This document shows, piece after piece, positions 10,185-18,407 of a DNA stretch of 42,134 bases. The translations under genes were made by a program, and so were the position numbers. Numbering within the stretch: the first letter of the stretch is position 1; each line of letters begins with the position of its first letter. Under the pieces are notes generated by a model that saw only the letters and a program-made list of their open reading frames with translations, did not search any database and was not told the DNA's origin. The stretch is from Treponema sp. Its GTDB lineage: Bacteria > Spirochaetota > Spirochaetia > Treponematales > Breznakiellaceae. Location of the stretch: the NCBI GenBank assembly GCA_009786455.1, contig WQTD01000003.1:60119-102252 (forward strand), written 5' to 3'.

Positions 10185-10213
10185 TGTATAGTGGAATGAA
10201 AAATTTTGGTCAA
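10185..10213 (-). promoter_or_regulatory. sigma70 promoter of the hybrid kinase gene
   Basis: On the minus strand, TTGACC (10213-10208), a 17-base spacer and TATACA (10190-10185) predict a transcript start about 7 bases before the ATG at 10171, with no Shine-Dalgarno sequence. The -35 lies back to back with that of the divergent ABC operon, 4 bases away. Confidence 0.6.
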
Positions 10214-10217
10214 TATC

Positions 10218-10246
10218 TTGACAAAAACAACTTTAATCATTATATT
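10218..10246 (+). promoter_or_regulatory. sigma70 promoter of the ABC-2 exporter operon
   Basis: TTGACA (10218-10223), a 17-base spacer and TATATT (10241-10246) form a strong consensus promoter reading into the exporter operon. Confidence 0.7.
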
Positions 10247-10247
10247 A

Positions 10248-10268
10248 TGAGTAAGCACTCACTCACTG
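10248..10268. promoter_or_regulatory. candidate TetR operator at the exporter operon start site
   Basis: TGAGTAAGCACTCA (10248-10261) has perfect 5-bp arms around AAGC and is followed by a further ACTCACTGA repeat. It covers the expected transcription start, the position for repression by a TetR-family protein. The operon's own TetR gene (12036) is the likely ligand-responsive repressor. TGAGT/ACTCA half-sites are common among TetR-family regulators of exporters. Confidence 0.55.
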
Positions 10269-10284
10269 ATTAAACAGAGGGAAA

Positions 10285-11018
10285 ATGGAGCAAGCCAATA
10301 TTGTACTGAAAAACATCAACCACTATTTTGGCGATAAACAGGTTCTTTATGATTTGAATTTGAATGTTCCGCACGGTTTGATATATGGGCTTTTGGGACC
10401 TTCCGGCTGCGGAAAAACCACGACTGTAAAGATCATGGCGGGTATTCTGGAAGCAGCTTCAGGTTCAGTGCAGGTGCTGGGAGAGGCGATGCCGAAACTT
10501 TCCCTTATGAATCGTCTTGGATATATGGCGCAATCGGACGCTTTATACACTAACCTTACAGCGGATGAAAACCTCGAATTTTTCGCCTCGCTTTACGGAT
10601 TTAAAAAAAAAAAACAGCGGAAAAAATAAGCGAGGTTATGTCGCTTGTAAACCTGACAAAAGACAGGGGAAAACTTGTGTCGGCTTATTCAGGCGGGATG
10701 AAGCGCCGTCTTTCCCTTGCCATGGCTTTGCTTCATGAACCGGAAATTTTGATACTTGACGAACCGACTGTAGGCATCGATCCCGTCCTGCGTAAAACAA
10801 TCTGGGACGCTCTTAAATCCATGACAGAAAACGGCATGACAATTATAGTCACTACCCATGTTATGGATGAAGCTGAAAAATGCCAGGAGCTTGCCATGAT
10901 GCGGGACGGCAGGCTGATCGCGAAGGGAACTCCTGCAGAACTCCAAAAAAGCGCCGGCGCTTCAAACATTGAAGAAGCTTTCATTTTTTACGGAAAAGGC
11001 GGGCAGGATGAGAGTTAA
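10285..11018 (+). CDS. ABC-2 exporter ATPase, reading frame interrupted at a 12-A run
   Basis: Two pieces in different frames together make one ABC ATPase of about 243 residues. The 5' piece (10285-10629) carries Walker A GPSGCGKT (residues 38-45) and the Q loop in YMAQSDALY, then runs into a stop just after twelve A residues at 10603-10614. The 3' piece, open across the run and recognisable from about 10615 with an internal ATG at 10638, carries the signature YSGGMKRR, Walker [13 protein letters not shown] and the H loop in TTHVMDEA. A shift giving one extra A, or two fewer, restores a continuous frame reading [15 protein letters not shown]. The frame may be restored by transcriptional slippage, by -1 ribosomal slippage or by phase variation; alternatively this is an assembly error or real inactivation. 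A GAGGG ribosome-binding site precedes the ATG at 10285. Confidence 0.75.
10603..10614 (+). repeat. 12-base poly(A) tract inside the ABC ATPase gene
   Basis: Twelve consecutive A residues lie exactly where the ATPase frame breaks, followed by a second A6 run at 10621-10626 just before the premature TAA. Runs of this length are hotspots for polymerase and ribosome slippage and for sequencing error. Confidence 0.85.
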
Positions 11019-12024
11019 AGCGATAGCGCTGAGGATTTTACAGCAGATGAAGCATGATAAAAGAACGCTTGCCCTTATGCTTATGGCTCCTGTTTTGGTT
11101 TTATCACTGATTTATTTTGTCCTTGACGGAAACAGTCTTGAAGGGCATGTAGCTGTTATAAACGCGCCTGAAAATTTTGTAAACGCGCTTTCGGAATTTA
11201 ATATTATCGCAGCTTATTATGACGAACGGGACGCCAGAATCGCCCTTGAAAGGGGAGAAGTAGAAGCGAGCATACGAATAATAAACGGAAAATCCTATAT
11301 CGAAATCGACGGCAGCAAGCCCGATCAGGCAAGAATGATTCTGAACAGCCTTGAAACAGCAAAAATGAACGTTAATCTAAACAGACCGGATTTAAAATCA
11401 GAAATCATTTATGTTTACGGTTATGACGATCTTGGCGCGTTTGACAATTTCGGCTCTGTATTAATCGGATTTTTGATTTTTTTCTTTGTGTTTTTAATCG
11501 CGGGCATTTCATTTCTTCAGGAAAGAACGACAGGAACGCTGGAAAAACTTCTTTCAACTCCGATACAGCGGTGGGAAATAGTCGCGGGATATGTTATGGG
11601 ATTCGGCATCATCACCCTGTTTCAGTCAATCATTATCAGCCTTTATGTGGTTTATGTGCTGAGCGTAATGATGATCGGTTCAATATTTCTTGTGCTGCTC
11701 ATAACCTTTTGCACAACAATGATGGCTCTTACTCTTGGAATTCTTCTCTCAACAGCGGCGAACAACGAGTTTCAGATGATTCAGTTCATCCCATTAATAA
11801 TTGTTCCTCAGGTTTTTTTCTCCGGGCTTTTCCAACTGTCGCCTGTGTGGGAAACAATCGGGAAATTTATGCCGCTTTATTATGTAGCTGAAGCATTGAG
11901 GAAGGTGATGATAAAAGGCAGCGGGTTTTCAGATATTTTTTTTGATATTGTCGTAATGCTGGCGCTCTCGCTTCTTTTTATAACGGTAAATGTTCATCTA
12001 TTAAAACGATACAGGAAAATTTAA
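11008..12024 (+). CDS. ABC-2 type exporter permease
   Basis: The 338-residue protein has the ABC-2 permease plan of YhhJ/YbhS/YbhR-like exporters. An N-terminal helix ([19 protein letters not shown]) is followed by an extracytoplasmic domain of about 120 residues. A C-terminal block of five helices follows, with the family motif [24 protein letters not shown] and the late [16 protein letters not shown] segment. I chose ATG 11008 over the upstream in-frame ATG at 10969. At 11008 it follows a purine-rich AAAGGCGGGCAGG site and overlaps the ATPase stop by 11 bases, typical of coupled exporter genes. It forms the membrane channel driven by the upstream ATPase. Confidence 0.85.
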   Translation: MRVKAIALRILQQMKHDKRTLALMLMAPVLVLSLIYFVLDGNSLEGHVAVINAPENFVNALSEFNIIAAYYDERDARIALERGEVEASIRIINGKSYIEIDGSKPDQARMILNSLETAKMNVNLNRPDLKSEIIYVYGYDDLGAFDNFGSVLIGFLIFFFVFLIAGISFLQERTTGTLEKLLSTPIQRWEIVAGYVMGFGIITLFQSIIISLYVVYVLSVMMIGSIFLVLLITFCTTMMALTLGILLSTAANNEFQMIQFIPLIIVPQVFFSGLFQLSPVWETIGKFMPLYYVAEALRKVMIKGSGFSDIFFDIVVMLALSLLFITVNVHLLKRYRKI

Positions 12025-12035
12025 GGGAGAATATT

Positions 12036-12695
12036 ATGGAAGAATACAGCTGGCTGAAAAATATTCTGGAGCAGGAGATCGACAGGATTACAGATAAACA
12101 AAAAGCCATTATCAAATCCGCCGTGGAATTGTTCAGCGAAAAAGGATACGCCGCAACATCAACAAGGGAAATCGCGAAAAAAGCAGGCGTCGCCGAAGGT
12201 TCAATTTTCAAACTATTCCCGACAAAAAAGGATTTAATGTTATGGATTACGGAACGTATTATTGATACCGCTCTTTTTCCGATGGTCACAAGCGGAATTT
12301 CTGAATTACTGGAAAAAAATTTTAAAAACCGCGAGGAATTTCTTTCCGCTTTCCTTCAGAACCGCATGGCTCTTATGCAGGAAGGAGTTCCCCTGTTTAA
12401 AATAATTATTCAGGAAATTCCATTTCAGCCGGAAGTCCGCGTCATGCTGCTTGAACAATTTAATAAACTGCCCTTTAACATGCTGGCGGAAAAACTGGGT
12501 GCAATGGAAACGCAGAGCGGTCTTGGCGAAACAGACACCGTAAAAATCATTATCACCTGCATTACGGGTTTTTTATTTTTGCGTAATATCATGCTTCCGG
12601 AATTATTTCCGAAAAGCCGGATAAAAGAGGACGCGGCGGCTCTTGCGCGTTTTATGAGCAGGGGATTGGGAAGCGAAAAGGAGCGGGATTTATGA
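12036..12695 (+). CDS. TetR-family regulator of the exporter operon
   Basis: The 219-residue protein has an N-terminal TetR helix-turn-helix at about residues 22-68 (IIKSAVELFSEKGYAATST, then REIAKKAGVAEGSIFKLF) and an all-helical ligand-binding C-terminal part with no strong similarity I can name. AGGGAGA precedes the ATG. Its stop overlaps the start of the adaptor gene (ATGA). Location inside the exporter operon, plus the TGAGT/ACTCA dyad at the operon promoter, suggests it represses its own operon and is released by an exported compound, as CecR (YbiH) does for E. coli ybhFSR. Confidence 0.85.
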   Translation: MEEYSWLKNILEQEIDRITDKQKAIIKSAVELFSEKGYAATSTREIAKKAGVAEGSIFKLFPTKKDLMLWITERIIDTALFPMVTSGISELLEKNFKNREEFLSAFLQNRMALMQEGVPLFKIIIQEIPFQPEVRVMLLEQFNKLPFNMLAEKLGAMETQSGLGETDTVKIIITCITGFLFLRNIMLPELFPKSRIKEDAAALARFMSRGLGSEKERDL

Positions 12696-13681
12696 ATAAA
12701 AAAAACATTCCTGTAAAAAAAATCATTCCCGTATTTATCATATTGATATTAACAGGCAGTTTGATAATTTTTAACATGAGCCGGGGAAAGAATTTAACTT
12801 TACGCGGAGAAGTTGAAGGCACTATTTATTCCCAAGTATCCGAAGTTCCCGGAAAAATTATAGAAATGAACGCGCAGCTTGGAAGCCCCGTAAAAAAAGG
12901 CGATCTTATCGCGCGTATAGATTCAACGGATCAGAAATACGTCCTTGAACAGCTTGAAATCGGACTTGAAAAAATACTTTTGATGAGTCAGGATGAATTA
13001 ATCAGGGCGCGCAACTCGGTCAGCGCCGCGCAGGCCAATTACCGCAGCGCGGAAGCCAGTTACATACAGGCAAAAAATGATACCGCGCCCCTTCTGCACA
13101 TGTGGGAAATCGGCGGTATTGCGCGTAACGATCTTGACAAAGCCATGCTCAGGGAGACAATCGCCGCCCAGGCGCTTGAAAACGCGGAAAGCCAGCTTCA
13201 GATTGCAAGGTCTCATCTTTCCCTTCTGCAGGACGGAACAGACGCAAAAAATATAGCCCTTGCAGATGTTGATATCAGGGAGACAGAGAGCAGAATCAGG
13301 CAGATGCAGGAAACGCTCCAAAAATATGAAATCAGGGCGAATTGCGACGGTATTGTAATCAGCATTAATTACAATCTGGGCTCAATGGTTAATTCCGGAT
13401 ATAACATAGCCGATATTTCAGCGGAAAATGAAAAATTTGTAGTCTGTTATGTGCCAACCGCGTACAGCGATCAAATTTCCTACGGTCAGCTTCTTAAAAT
13501 TAAAAACGGTAAAAAAGAAACACAGGGAACAATCTGCTATATCGACGCCAAAAACCAGTATACGCCAAAAGACATGCAGACATCGGCAATGAAAAATAAA
13601 ATCAGCGTAAAGATAAAACTCCTTCTTCCTGTTGATACTGCGATGATTCCGGGCAATAAAGTTGACGTATTAATAAAATAA
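12692..13681 (+). CDS. HlyD/YbhG-type membrane fusion (periplasmic adaptor) protein
   Basis: The 329-residue protein has one N-terminal transmembrane anchor (about 10-29), a split biotinyl-lipoyl domain (GEVEGTIYSQVSEVPGKI at the front; RANCDGIVISINYNLGSMV near 225-245), a long alpha-helical hairpin between them (about 75-215), and a C-terminal beta-barrel segment. This is the standard layout of HlyD/YbhG adaptors, which link an inner-membrane transporter to the outer membrane. It overlaps the TetR gene by 4 bases and closes the ATPase-permease-regulator-adaptor operon. No outer membrane protein gene is included. The 3' end meets the convergent ANTAR gene after 6 bases. Confidence 0.85.
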   Translation: MNKKNIPVKKIIPVFIILILTGSLIIFNMSRGKNLTLRGEVEGTIYSQVSEVPGKIIEMNAQLGSPVKKGDLIARIDSTDQKYVLEQLEIGLEKILLMSQDELIRARNSVSAAQANYRSAEASYIQAKNDTAPLLHMWEIGGIARNDLDKAMLRETIAAQALENAESQLQIARSHLSLLQDGTDAKNIALADVDIRETESRIRQMQETLQKYEIRANCDGIVISINYNLGSMVNSGYNIADISAENEKFVVCYVPTAYSDQISYGQLLKIKNGKKETQGTICYIDAKNQYTPKDMQTSAMKNKISVKIKLLLPVDTAMIPGNKVDVLIK

Positions 13682-13687
13682 TAGAGG

Positions 13688-14290
13688 TTAATTTGCATAT
13701 GTTTTGAGTATTTCTTCTGCGATTACTCTTTTGGCTGAACGTAGATCCATCGCCTGTTTTTCAATAAAACGATGAGCTTCCTTTTCTGTCAGGTTCAGAT
13801 AGGAAATGAGCACGCATTTTGCCCTGTCAATTATCCGGATGTCTTCGATTTTCTGTTTCAGCTTTGCGTTTTCTTCCTGTATTCGTTTCAATTTACTGCT
13901 TACGGCTTTTGCAAGGGAAAGCACCGACCAGAAAAAGTTCTTGTCTACAGGTTTTGAAACCGTTAAAATCCCTTCTTCCTGACAAACAGCCGAAACTGCG
14001 TTAAAATGCTCGCTGTTAACAGCAAGGATCACCTGCGACGATCCCTTGACTGCGACATACCGCGCCAGAACTTCCCCTGATTCATCTGCAAGAGGCGCGT
14101 CTATTATTACGATATCAAAGTCATTTTCAAGAAGCGTTCTGCGCGCTTCCCCGGCGGAAGCAATGACGGTAATTCTTTTAATTGAAGCGTCTTTTAATAC
14201 ATCAGAAAAAAGCGCAATGCTCTTTTCTGTGCATGAGATTAAAAGTACATTGCAGCCGTTCAATGCTTTAACCGTAAGGGTGCTTCCCAT
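13688..14290 (-). CDS. ANTAR-domain transcription antiterminator with a pseudo-receiver (NasT/AmiR/NitR type)
   Basis: The 200-residue protein has a receiver-like domain (about 12-125), a coiled coil (about 130-152) and a C-terminal ANTAR RNA-binding domain (about 145-198) with the family core IIDRAKCVLISYLNLTEKEA, AMDLRSAKRVIAEEIL. The receiver keeps an Asp (Asp64 in VIIDAPL) and a Lys (SKPVD), but the acidic pair that binds magnesium is replaced by CTE after the first strand, so normal phosphorylation is doubtful. ANTAR proteins bind paired RNA hairpins and prevent terminator formation. It is the last gene of the gltB3-glmS-glnA operon. NitR of Clostridium saccharobutylicum is, to my knowledge, a comparable ANTAR protein in a glnA/gltAB cluster. 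Likely RNA targets are the leaders near 31518-31613 and 32871-32979. AGAGG precedes the ATG. Confidence 0.85.
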   Translation of the reverse strand: MGSTLTVKALNGCNVLLISCTEKSIALFSDVLKDASIKRITVIASAGEARRTLLENDFDIVIIDAPLADESGEVLARYVAVKGSSQVILAVNSEHFNAVSAVCQEEGILTVSKPVDKNFFWSVLSLAKAVSSKLKRIQEENAKLKQKIEDIRIIDRAKCVLISYLNLTEKEAHRFIEKQAMDLRSAKRVIAEEILKTYAN

Positions 14291-14326
14291 TATTAATCGC
14301 CTCTTTATTACAACAAGTCCAGACTG

Positions 14327-14366
14327 TCCTGAAACTAACCCGAACAGAAGGTTCGCAGTATCAGGA
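14327..14366. repeat. imperfect intergenic palindrome upstream of the ANTAR gene
   Basis: TCCTGA and TCAGGA form the outer arms and CGAAC/GTTCG the inner arms of a 40-base dyad in the 127-base glnA-ANTAR gap. The RNA hairpin has no U run behind it, so it is not an obvious terminator. It may influence mRNA stability or translation of the ANTAR gene. Confidence 0.55.
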
Positions 14367-14381
14367 ACAATCCAGCTAAGC

Positions 14382-14412
14382 GTTTTTCAAAACCCGGTTA
14401 GTTTTGAAAAAC
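14382..14412. repeat. perfect 12-bp palindrome directly after glnA
   Basis: GTTTTTCAAAAC and GTTTTGAAAAAC flank a CCGGTTA loop, 5 bases beyond the glnA stop. It shares its central AACCCGGTTA with the palindrome at 15742-15775 before glnA, which marks a small repeat family. It could act as an mRNA-processing or partial termination hairpin between glnA and the ANTAR gene. Confidence 0.7.
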
Positions 14413-14417
14413 CTCAG

Positions 14418-15722
14418 TCAATATAACTTTCTTTGCGCCGCGTAAATTTGCGTTTTATCTTTAGTTGTCATAAATTCATTTAACTCAATTTTTTTTATAT
14501 CCAAATACTTTGACATAAGCTGCCCGCCTATTATGTCTTTAACAAATGCGCTTCTTTCGGCAAGAGCGATTGCTTTTTCCAGAGTATCAGGAAGTTCTGT
14601 TAAATCTTTTGTTATGCTTTTATTTGCCAAATAAAGATCTTCATCAACCGCGGGAGGAAGAACCTTGTTTTTCTCAATGCCGTCAAGCCCTGCGGAAATA
14701 ATCAGCGCAAAAGCAAGATACGGATTAAGTGAAGGATCAGGCGATCGCAGTTCCATTCTGACATTTCTTCCTGAAGCAGCGGGAATTCTCACAAGCTGCG
14801 AGCGGTTTTGATGCGACCATGATACATACTTCGGCGCTTCAAATTTACCGAATCTTTCATATGAATTCGCAAGTGGATTCAAAAACAAAGTTATCTCAGG
14901 CGTCTTTTCAAGAATTCCCGCGATGAAACTTTCCGCGTCTTTTGAATGACCCTCGCCTGCATTTTTAAATATATTTTTTCCATTCCTGTAAAGCGAAAGA
15001 TTGATGTGCATTCCGTTTCCCGGCGCGTCAGGAAGCGGTTTCGGCATAAATGAAGCCGACAATCCGTTACGTGAAGCGATCGCCTTCACGACTGTTTTAA
15101 AAGTCTGCTGATCGTCAGCGCTGGCGACAGGATCGTCAAATTTAAAATCTATTTCATTCTGCCCCGGTCCCTGTTCATGATGGGATCTTTCGGGTTTTAT
15201 TCCCATTTCTTCGAGCGTAAGGCAAATCTCACGGCGGATATCTTCGCCCCTGTCCAGAGGAGAAATATCCATATAAGTGCCGTTATCCAAAGTGGAATTT
15301 GACAGCTCGCCGTTATCGCTGTTTTTAAAAAGATAGAATTCATATTCGCCTCCTATCTTGCAGTCATAGCCCATACCAAGCATTTTTTCTGTTGCTTTTT
15401 TTAATATGTTCCTTGTATCGCGATCAAAAGCTGAACCATCCGGCGTTTTAATATTGCAAAAAAAACGCACAACCCTTCCGTTTCCGGGACGCCATGGAAG
15501 AACCGCAATTGTCGAAGGATCCGGAAATAAAAATAAATCCGACTGCGTAATATCGCGGAAACCGCGTATTACATGCGCGTCAAAAGAGATGCCGTTTTCA
15601 AGAGCAGACGCAAGTTCATCCGCCATGATGGAAATATTTTTCTGGAAACCGAATATATCGCAGAAATTAAGACGGACAAATTTTACGTCGTTTTCCCTTA
15701 TAAATTCCAATACTTCATTCAT
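14418..15722 (-). CDS. glnA: glutamine synthetase, type I
   Basis: The 434-residue enzyme joins ammonia to glutamate using ATP in the cytoplasm. Hallmarks are the N-terminal beta-grasp (VKFVRLNFCDIFG), GGEYEFYLF with catalytic acids, HHEQGPGQNEIDFKF, the MPKPLPDAPGNGMHINLSL active-site block, and the NRSQLVRIPA and ELRSPDPSLNPYLAFA segments. The size is that of the short GSI-alpha class and no adenylylation loop is evident, so control is probably by feedback or expression. I chose ATG 15722, with AGGAG 8 bases before it and the family-like start MNEVLEFIRENDVKF, over the in-frame ATG at 15785, which would overlap the glmS stop. It sits between glmS and the ANTAR gene. Confidence 0.92.
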   Translation of the reverse strand: MNEVLEFIRENDVKFVRLNFCDIFGFQKNISIMADELASALENGISFDAHVIRGFRDITQSDLFLFPDPSTIAVLPWRPGNGRVVRFFCNIKTPDGSAFDRDTRNILKKATEKMLGMGYDCKIGGEYEFYLFKNSDNGELSNSTLDNGTYMDISPLDRGEDIRREICLTLEEMGIKPERSHHEQGPGQNEIDFKFDDPVASADDQQTFKTVVKAIASRNGLSASFMPKPLPDAPGNGMHINLSLYRNGKNIFKNAGEGHSKDAESFIAGILEKTPEITLFLNPLANSYERFGKFEAPKYVSWSHQNRSQLVRIPAASGRNVRMELRSPDPSLNPYLAFALIISAGLDGIEKNKVLPPAVDEDLYLANKSITKDLTELPDTLEKAIALAERSAFVKDIIGGQLMSKYLDIKKIELNEFMTTKDKTQIYAAQRKLY

Positions 15723-15741
15723 AAATACTCCTGATAATTGA

Positions 15742-15775
15742 GCTTTTCCCAAAACCCGGTTAATTTTGGAAAAGC
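15742..15775. repeat. palindrome between glmS and glnA
   Basis: GCTTTTCCCAAAA and TTTTGGAAAAGC flank CCCGGTTAA. It is the same family as 14382-14412, so glnA is bracketed by two related hairpins. Confidence 0.65.
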
Positions 15776-15781
15776 CATAAT

Positions 15782-17611
15782 TCATTCAACCGTAACGCTT
15801 TTTGCAAGATTGCGCGGTTTATCTATATCCAAACCTTTATTTGCGGCGACATAATAACTGAATAGCTGTAAAGCAATAACCGACAATGAAGGCGAAAAAA
15901 TTTCAGAAACCTGCGGCAGAACAATGTGATAAAATTTCCCGCTTTCCTGATCAACCTTTGGGCAATTTCCGATTAGTAAAACCTTCGCGCCGCGGCTTAT
16001 AACCTGCTCGGCATTACTCATTATTTTATTATATAAATAATAGTAATTTGAAAGGGCTACGACAAGCGTATTCTCTTCCACAAGCGAAATTGTTCCGTGT
16101 TTTAATTCACCGCCGGCATAAGCTTCCGAGTGAATATAGGAAATTTCCTTTAGTTTGAGCGAACCTTCAAGCGCGATTGCGTAATCAATATTTCTTCCGA
16201 TGAAAAAAATGCTCTTGTAACCGATGCATGTTGAAGCATACATTTGAATCGAACCGATCCTGTCAAGAATCTCTGACACCTTGTCGGGAAGACTTTTAAT
16301 TTCCTCAATTTGTTTTTGCTCTTCTTCAGGTTGAATTTTTCCAAGCCGGCGCGCAAAGCGAATCGCGAGTATGTACAGTAAAATAAGCTGCGCTGAAAAT
16401 GCCTTTGTTGTCGCAACCGCGATCTCCGGACCTGCCGCTGTAAAAATACAATAATCCGCTTCCTTTGCAATTGCGCTGCCTACTACATTAACGATTGCCA
16501 ATGTCGGTGCGCTCTTTGATTTTGCCTCCCTCATTGCGGCGATTGTGTCCGCAGTCTCGCCGGACTGGCTTACAAGAATAACAAGCGTCTTTTCGTTTAT
16601 AACAGCGTCTTTGTAGCGAAACTCGCTTGCCAGTTCAACTTCAACGGAGATTCTGCAGAGTTTTTCAAACACATACTTTGCGACAACCCCGGCATTGTAT
16701 GCCGAGCCGCATGCGGTTATCATAATTTTATCAAAACGGATAATATCAATATTATCCAATACTTTCCTGTTTTCACCGTCTGTAACGGCTGACTGAATTG
16801 TATCGCGCAGCACTTTCGGCTGCTCCATAATTTCCTTCAGCATAAAGTGCGGATAACCATCCTTCTCCGCGCTGTCCATGCTCCATGTTATTGTCTCGGC
16901 TTTTTTTTGAAGCGGCTCCCTGTCCGTATTGAAAAACTGAATATCTTTTTCATGAAGAACAGCAACTTCCCTGTCGTTAAGATAATAAACCTGATTCGTA
17001 TGTTTCAGCACCGCAGGCACATCAGAAGCGATAAAATTTCCGTGATTGCTTTTTCCTATGATCAGGGGATTGTCTTTTTTTATCGCGACAAGAAGGTCAG
17101 GCTCGTCAATGCACATAACACCCAGCGCATAAGAGCCTTCAAGGGCGTTTGACACTTTGATAACCGTATCGATTATATCTCCGCTGTAATAATGCTCTGC
17201 AAGCTGCGCAATTACTTCGCTGTCGGTTTGTGAAACAAAGGTCACGCCACGGTTTTCAAGGCGTTCTTTTATCTGTTTGTAATTTTCAATGATACCGTTA
17301 TGCACAACGGCAATTCTGTTTTTGCTTCCCGTATGGGGATGCGAATTTATATCTGAAGGTTCTCCGTGCGTAGCCCAGCGCGTGTGTCCGATGCCAAGAT
17401 GCCCTGAAAGCGGTTTATTCTCCCGCATGAGGGAAGACAGACGCTCTTCCAGAACAACAAGCCGCCCTTTTTGCTTTACAATATCAAAGCCATTTTTTCC
17501 GTAAACAGCAATACCGGCGGAATCGTAGCCGCGGTACTCAAGTTTTTTAAGACCGTCAATTATAACAGGAACAGCGTCTTTATCTCCCACATAACCGATA
17601 ATGCCGCACAT
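15782..17611 (-). CDS. glmS: glutamine-fructose-6-phosphate aminotransferase (isomerizing)
   Basis: The 609-residue enzyme uses glutamine to aminate fructose 6-phosphate, the first step of UDP-GlcNAc synthesis. The N-terminal class II glutaminase begins MCGIIGYVG with catalytic Cys2, and contains GIGHTRWATHGEPSDINSHPH and VVHNGIIENY. Two SIS sugar-isomerase domains follow (SQSGETADTIAAMREAK; IGRNIDYAIALEGSLKLKEISY), and the C terminus is the expected KSVTVE. Length is normal. It lies between the GXGXG subunit gene (67-base gap) and glnA, so glutamine supply and a major glutamine consumer are co-expressed. The upstream gap is too short for a glmS ribozyme. Confidence 0.95.
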   Translation of the reverse strand: MCGIIGYVGDKDAVPVIIDGLKKLEYRGYDSAGIAVYGKNGFDIVKQKGRLVVLEERLSSLMRENKPLSGHLGIGHTRWATHGEPSDINSHPHTGSKNRIAVVHNGIIENYKQIKERLENRGVTFVSQTDSEVIAQLAEHYYSGDIIDTVIKVSNALEGSYALGVMCIDEPDLLVAIKKDNPLIIGKSNHGNFIASDVPAVLKHTNQVYYLNDREVAVLHEKDIQFFNTDREPLQKKAETITWSMDSAEKDGYPHFMLKEIMEQPKVLRDTIQSAVTDGENRKVLDNIDIIRFDKIMITACGSAYNAGVVAKYVFEKLCRISVEVELASEFRYKDAVINEKTLVILVSQSGETADTIAAMREAKSKSAPTLAIVNVVGSAIAKEADYCIFTAAGPEIAVATTKAFSAQLILLYILAIRFARRLGKIQPEEEQKQIEEIKSLPDKVSEILDRIGSIQMYASTCIGYKSIFFIGRNIDYAIALEGSLKLKEISYIHSEAYAGGELKHGTISLVEENTLVVALSNYYYLYNKIMSNAEQVISRGAKVLLIGNCPKVDQESGKFYHIVLPQVSEIFSPSLSVIALQLFSYYVAANKGLDIDKPRNLAKSVTVE

Positions 17612-17660
17612 AAAATCAACCTTAACTTAATGCGACCGAATGCCCGCACATTGTAATTGA

Positions 17661-17680
17661 AAATGAAACCTGTTTCATTT
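17661..17680. repeat. perfect 9-bp palindrome overlapping the gltB3 stop codon
   Basis: AAATGAAAC and GTTTCATTT are separated by two bases. A near-identical palindrome is at 21045-21063. It overlaps the stop codon of the GXGXG gene, so on the mRNA it would form a hairpin right at the end of translation. Confidence 0.65.
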
Positions 17681-18398
17681 AATTTGCAGTATATAACTGC
17701 TTGTACGGATTTTTCGCGTTTGGTTTTAAAATTAAAAATTGATCCTTCAGAAGAGAAGCGGCGTCCATGCCGAACAGGGAAGCAAATTCGTTTACAACGC
17801 CTTCAATTTCCCTTAGATCATCGTTAGCTGCAACATCAACAGCAACCTGTTCAGGGAGGGCGGTGATTTCTTTTTCCGTTCTGATAAAGATTTTCCCGCC
17901 GTGCATGCCTGTCCCTGTAAAATTACCGACAGGTTGTTCGCCTTCAGCGCCGATACCGAGTACAACGATAAGTCCTCCTGCAAGATATTCACCGAGAAAA
18001 CTCCCTGTCTTTCCGCCGATTACAATAACAGGTTTCTTTTCTTTATATTCCTTCATGTGAATACCTGCTCTGTATCCTGCATTGCCGCGGACAAAAATAC
18101 TTCCTCCGCGCATTGCGTAACCAAGCGCATCTCCGGCGTTGCCGTGAATAATGATCTTTCCGTCATTCATGGTATCGCCTGCAGCGTCCTGCGCGTTACC
18201 CTGCACTTCGATCACAGCGCCGTCAAGGTAACAGCCGAGCGCGTTGCCGGGCGTTCCGTTTATTGTGAGCGTTTTCCCGCTTAAAGCGCTGCCGATAAAA
18301 CTCTGTCCGTAAACATCTTCAAGACAGACATATTCGCCCGCAGCTTTGATTCGTTCATTCAGTTCTTTAAAGAGAAAATTTTTCGCCATTATGCTCAT
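17679..18398 (-). CDS. glutamate synthase GXGXG-domain subunit (GltB3/GlxC-like)
   Basis: The 239-residue protein consists almost entirely of the right-handed beta-helix that closes GltB, with repeated G-x-x-G-x-x-x-x-G units such as GTPGNALGCYLDG, GNAQDAAGDTMNDG, GNAGDALGYAMRGG and GNAGYRAGIHM. In bacterial GltB this is the C-terminal domain of one long chain. In archaeal-type systems it is a separate polypeptide, as with GlxC or MgsB. Its partners are encoded at 28853-31463, about 10 kb away on the same strand. It leads the operon with glmS, glnA and the ANTAR gene. The start could be ATG 18398 or 18389; neither has a Shine-Dalgarno sequence. N-methylglutamate synthase is the main alternative, but the glnA context favours glutamate synthase. 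Confidence 0.85.
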   Translation of the reverse strand: MSIMAKNFLFKELNERIKAAGEYVCLEDVYGQSFIGSALSGKTLTINGTPGNALGCYLDGAVIEVQGNAQDAAGDTMNDGKIIIHGNAGDALGYAMRGGSIFVRGNAGYRAGIHMKEYKEKKPVIVIGGKTGSFLGEYLAGGLIVVLGIGAEGEQPVGNFTGTGMHGGKIFIRTEKEITALPEQVAVDVAANDDLREIEGVVNEFASLFGMDAASLLKDQFLILKPNAKNPYKQLYTAN

Positions 18399-18407
18399 GG
18401 TGTTTTA

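Noticed and set aside
10172-10258. Longer hybrid-kinase start at ATG 10258
   Set aside because: The promoter lies inside that extension, and the extra residues do not resemble a natural N terminus before the first membrane helix.
15723-15785. Longer glnA start at ATG 15785
   Set aside because: It would overlap the glmS stop and run through the palindrome. ATG 15722 has a good AGGAG site and the family-typical N terminus.
17612-17678. glmS ribozyme upstream of glmS
   Set aside because: The gap to the preceding gene is 67 bases, too short for the ribozyme core, and glmS is co-transcribed from an upstream promoter.
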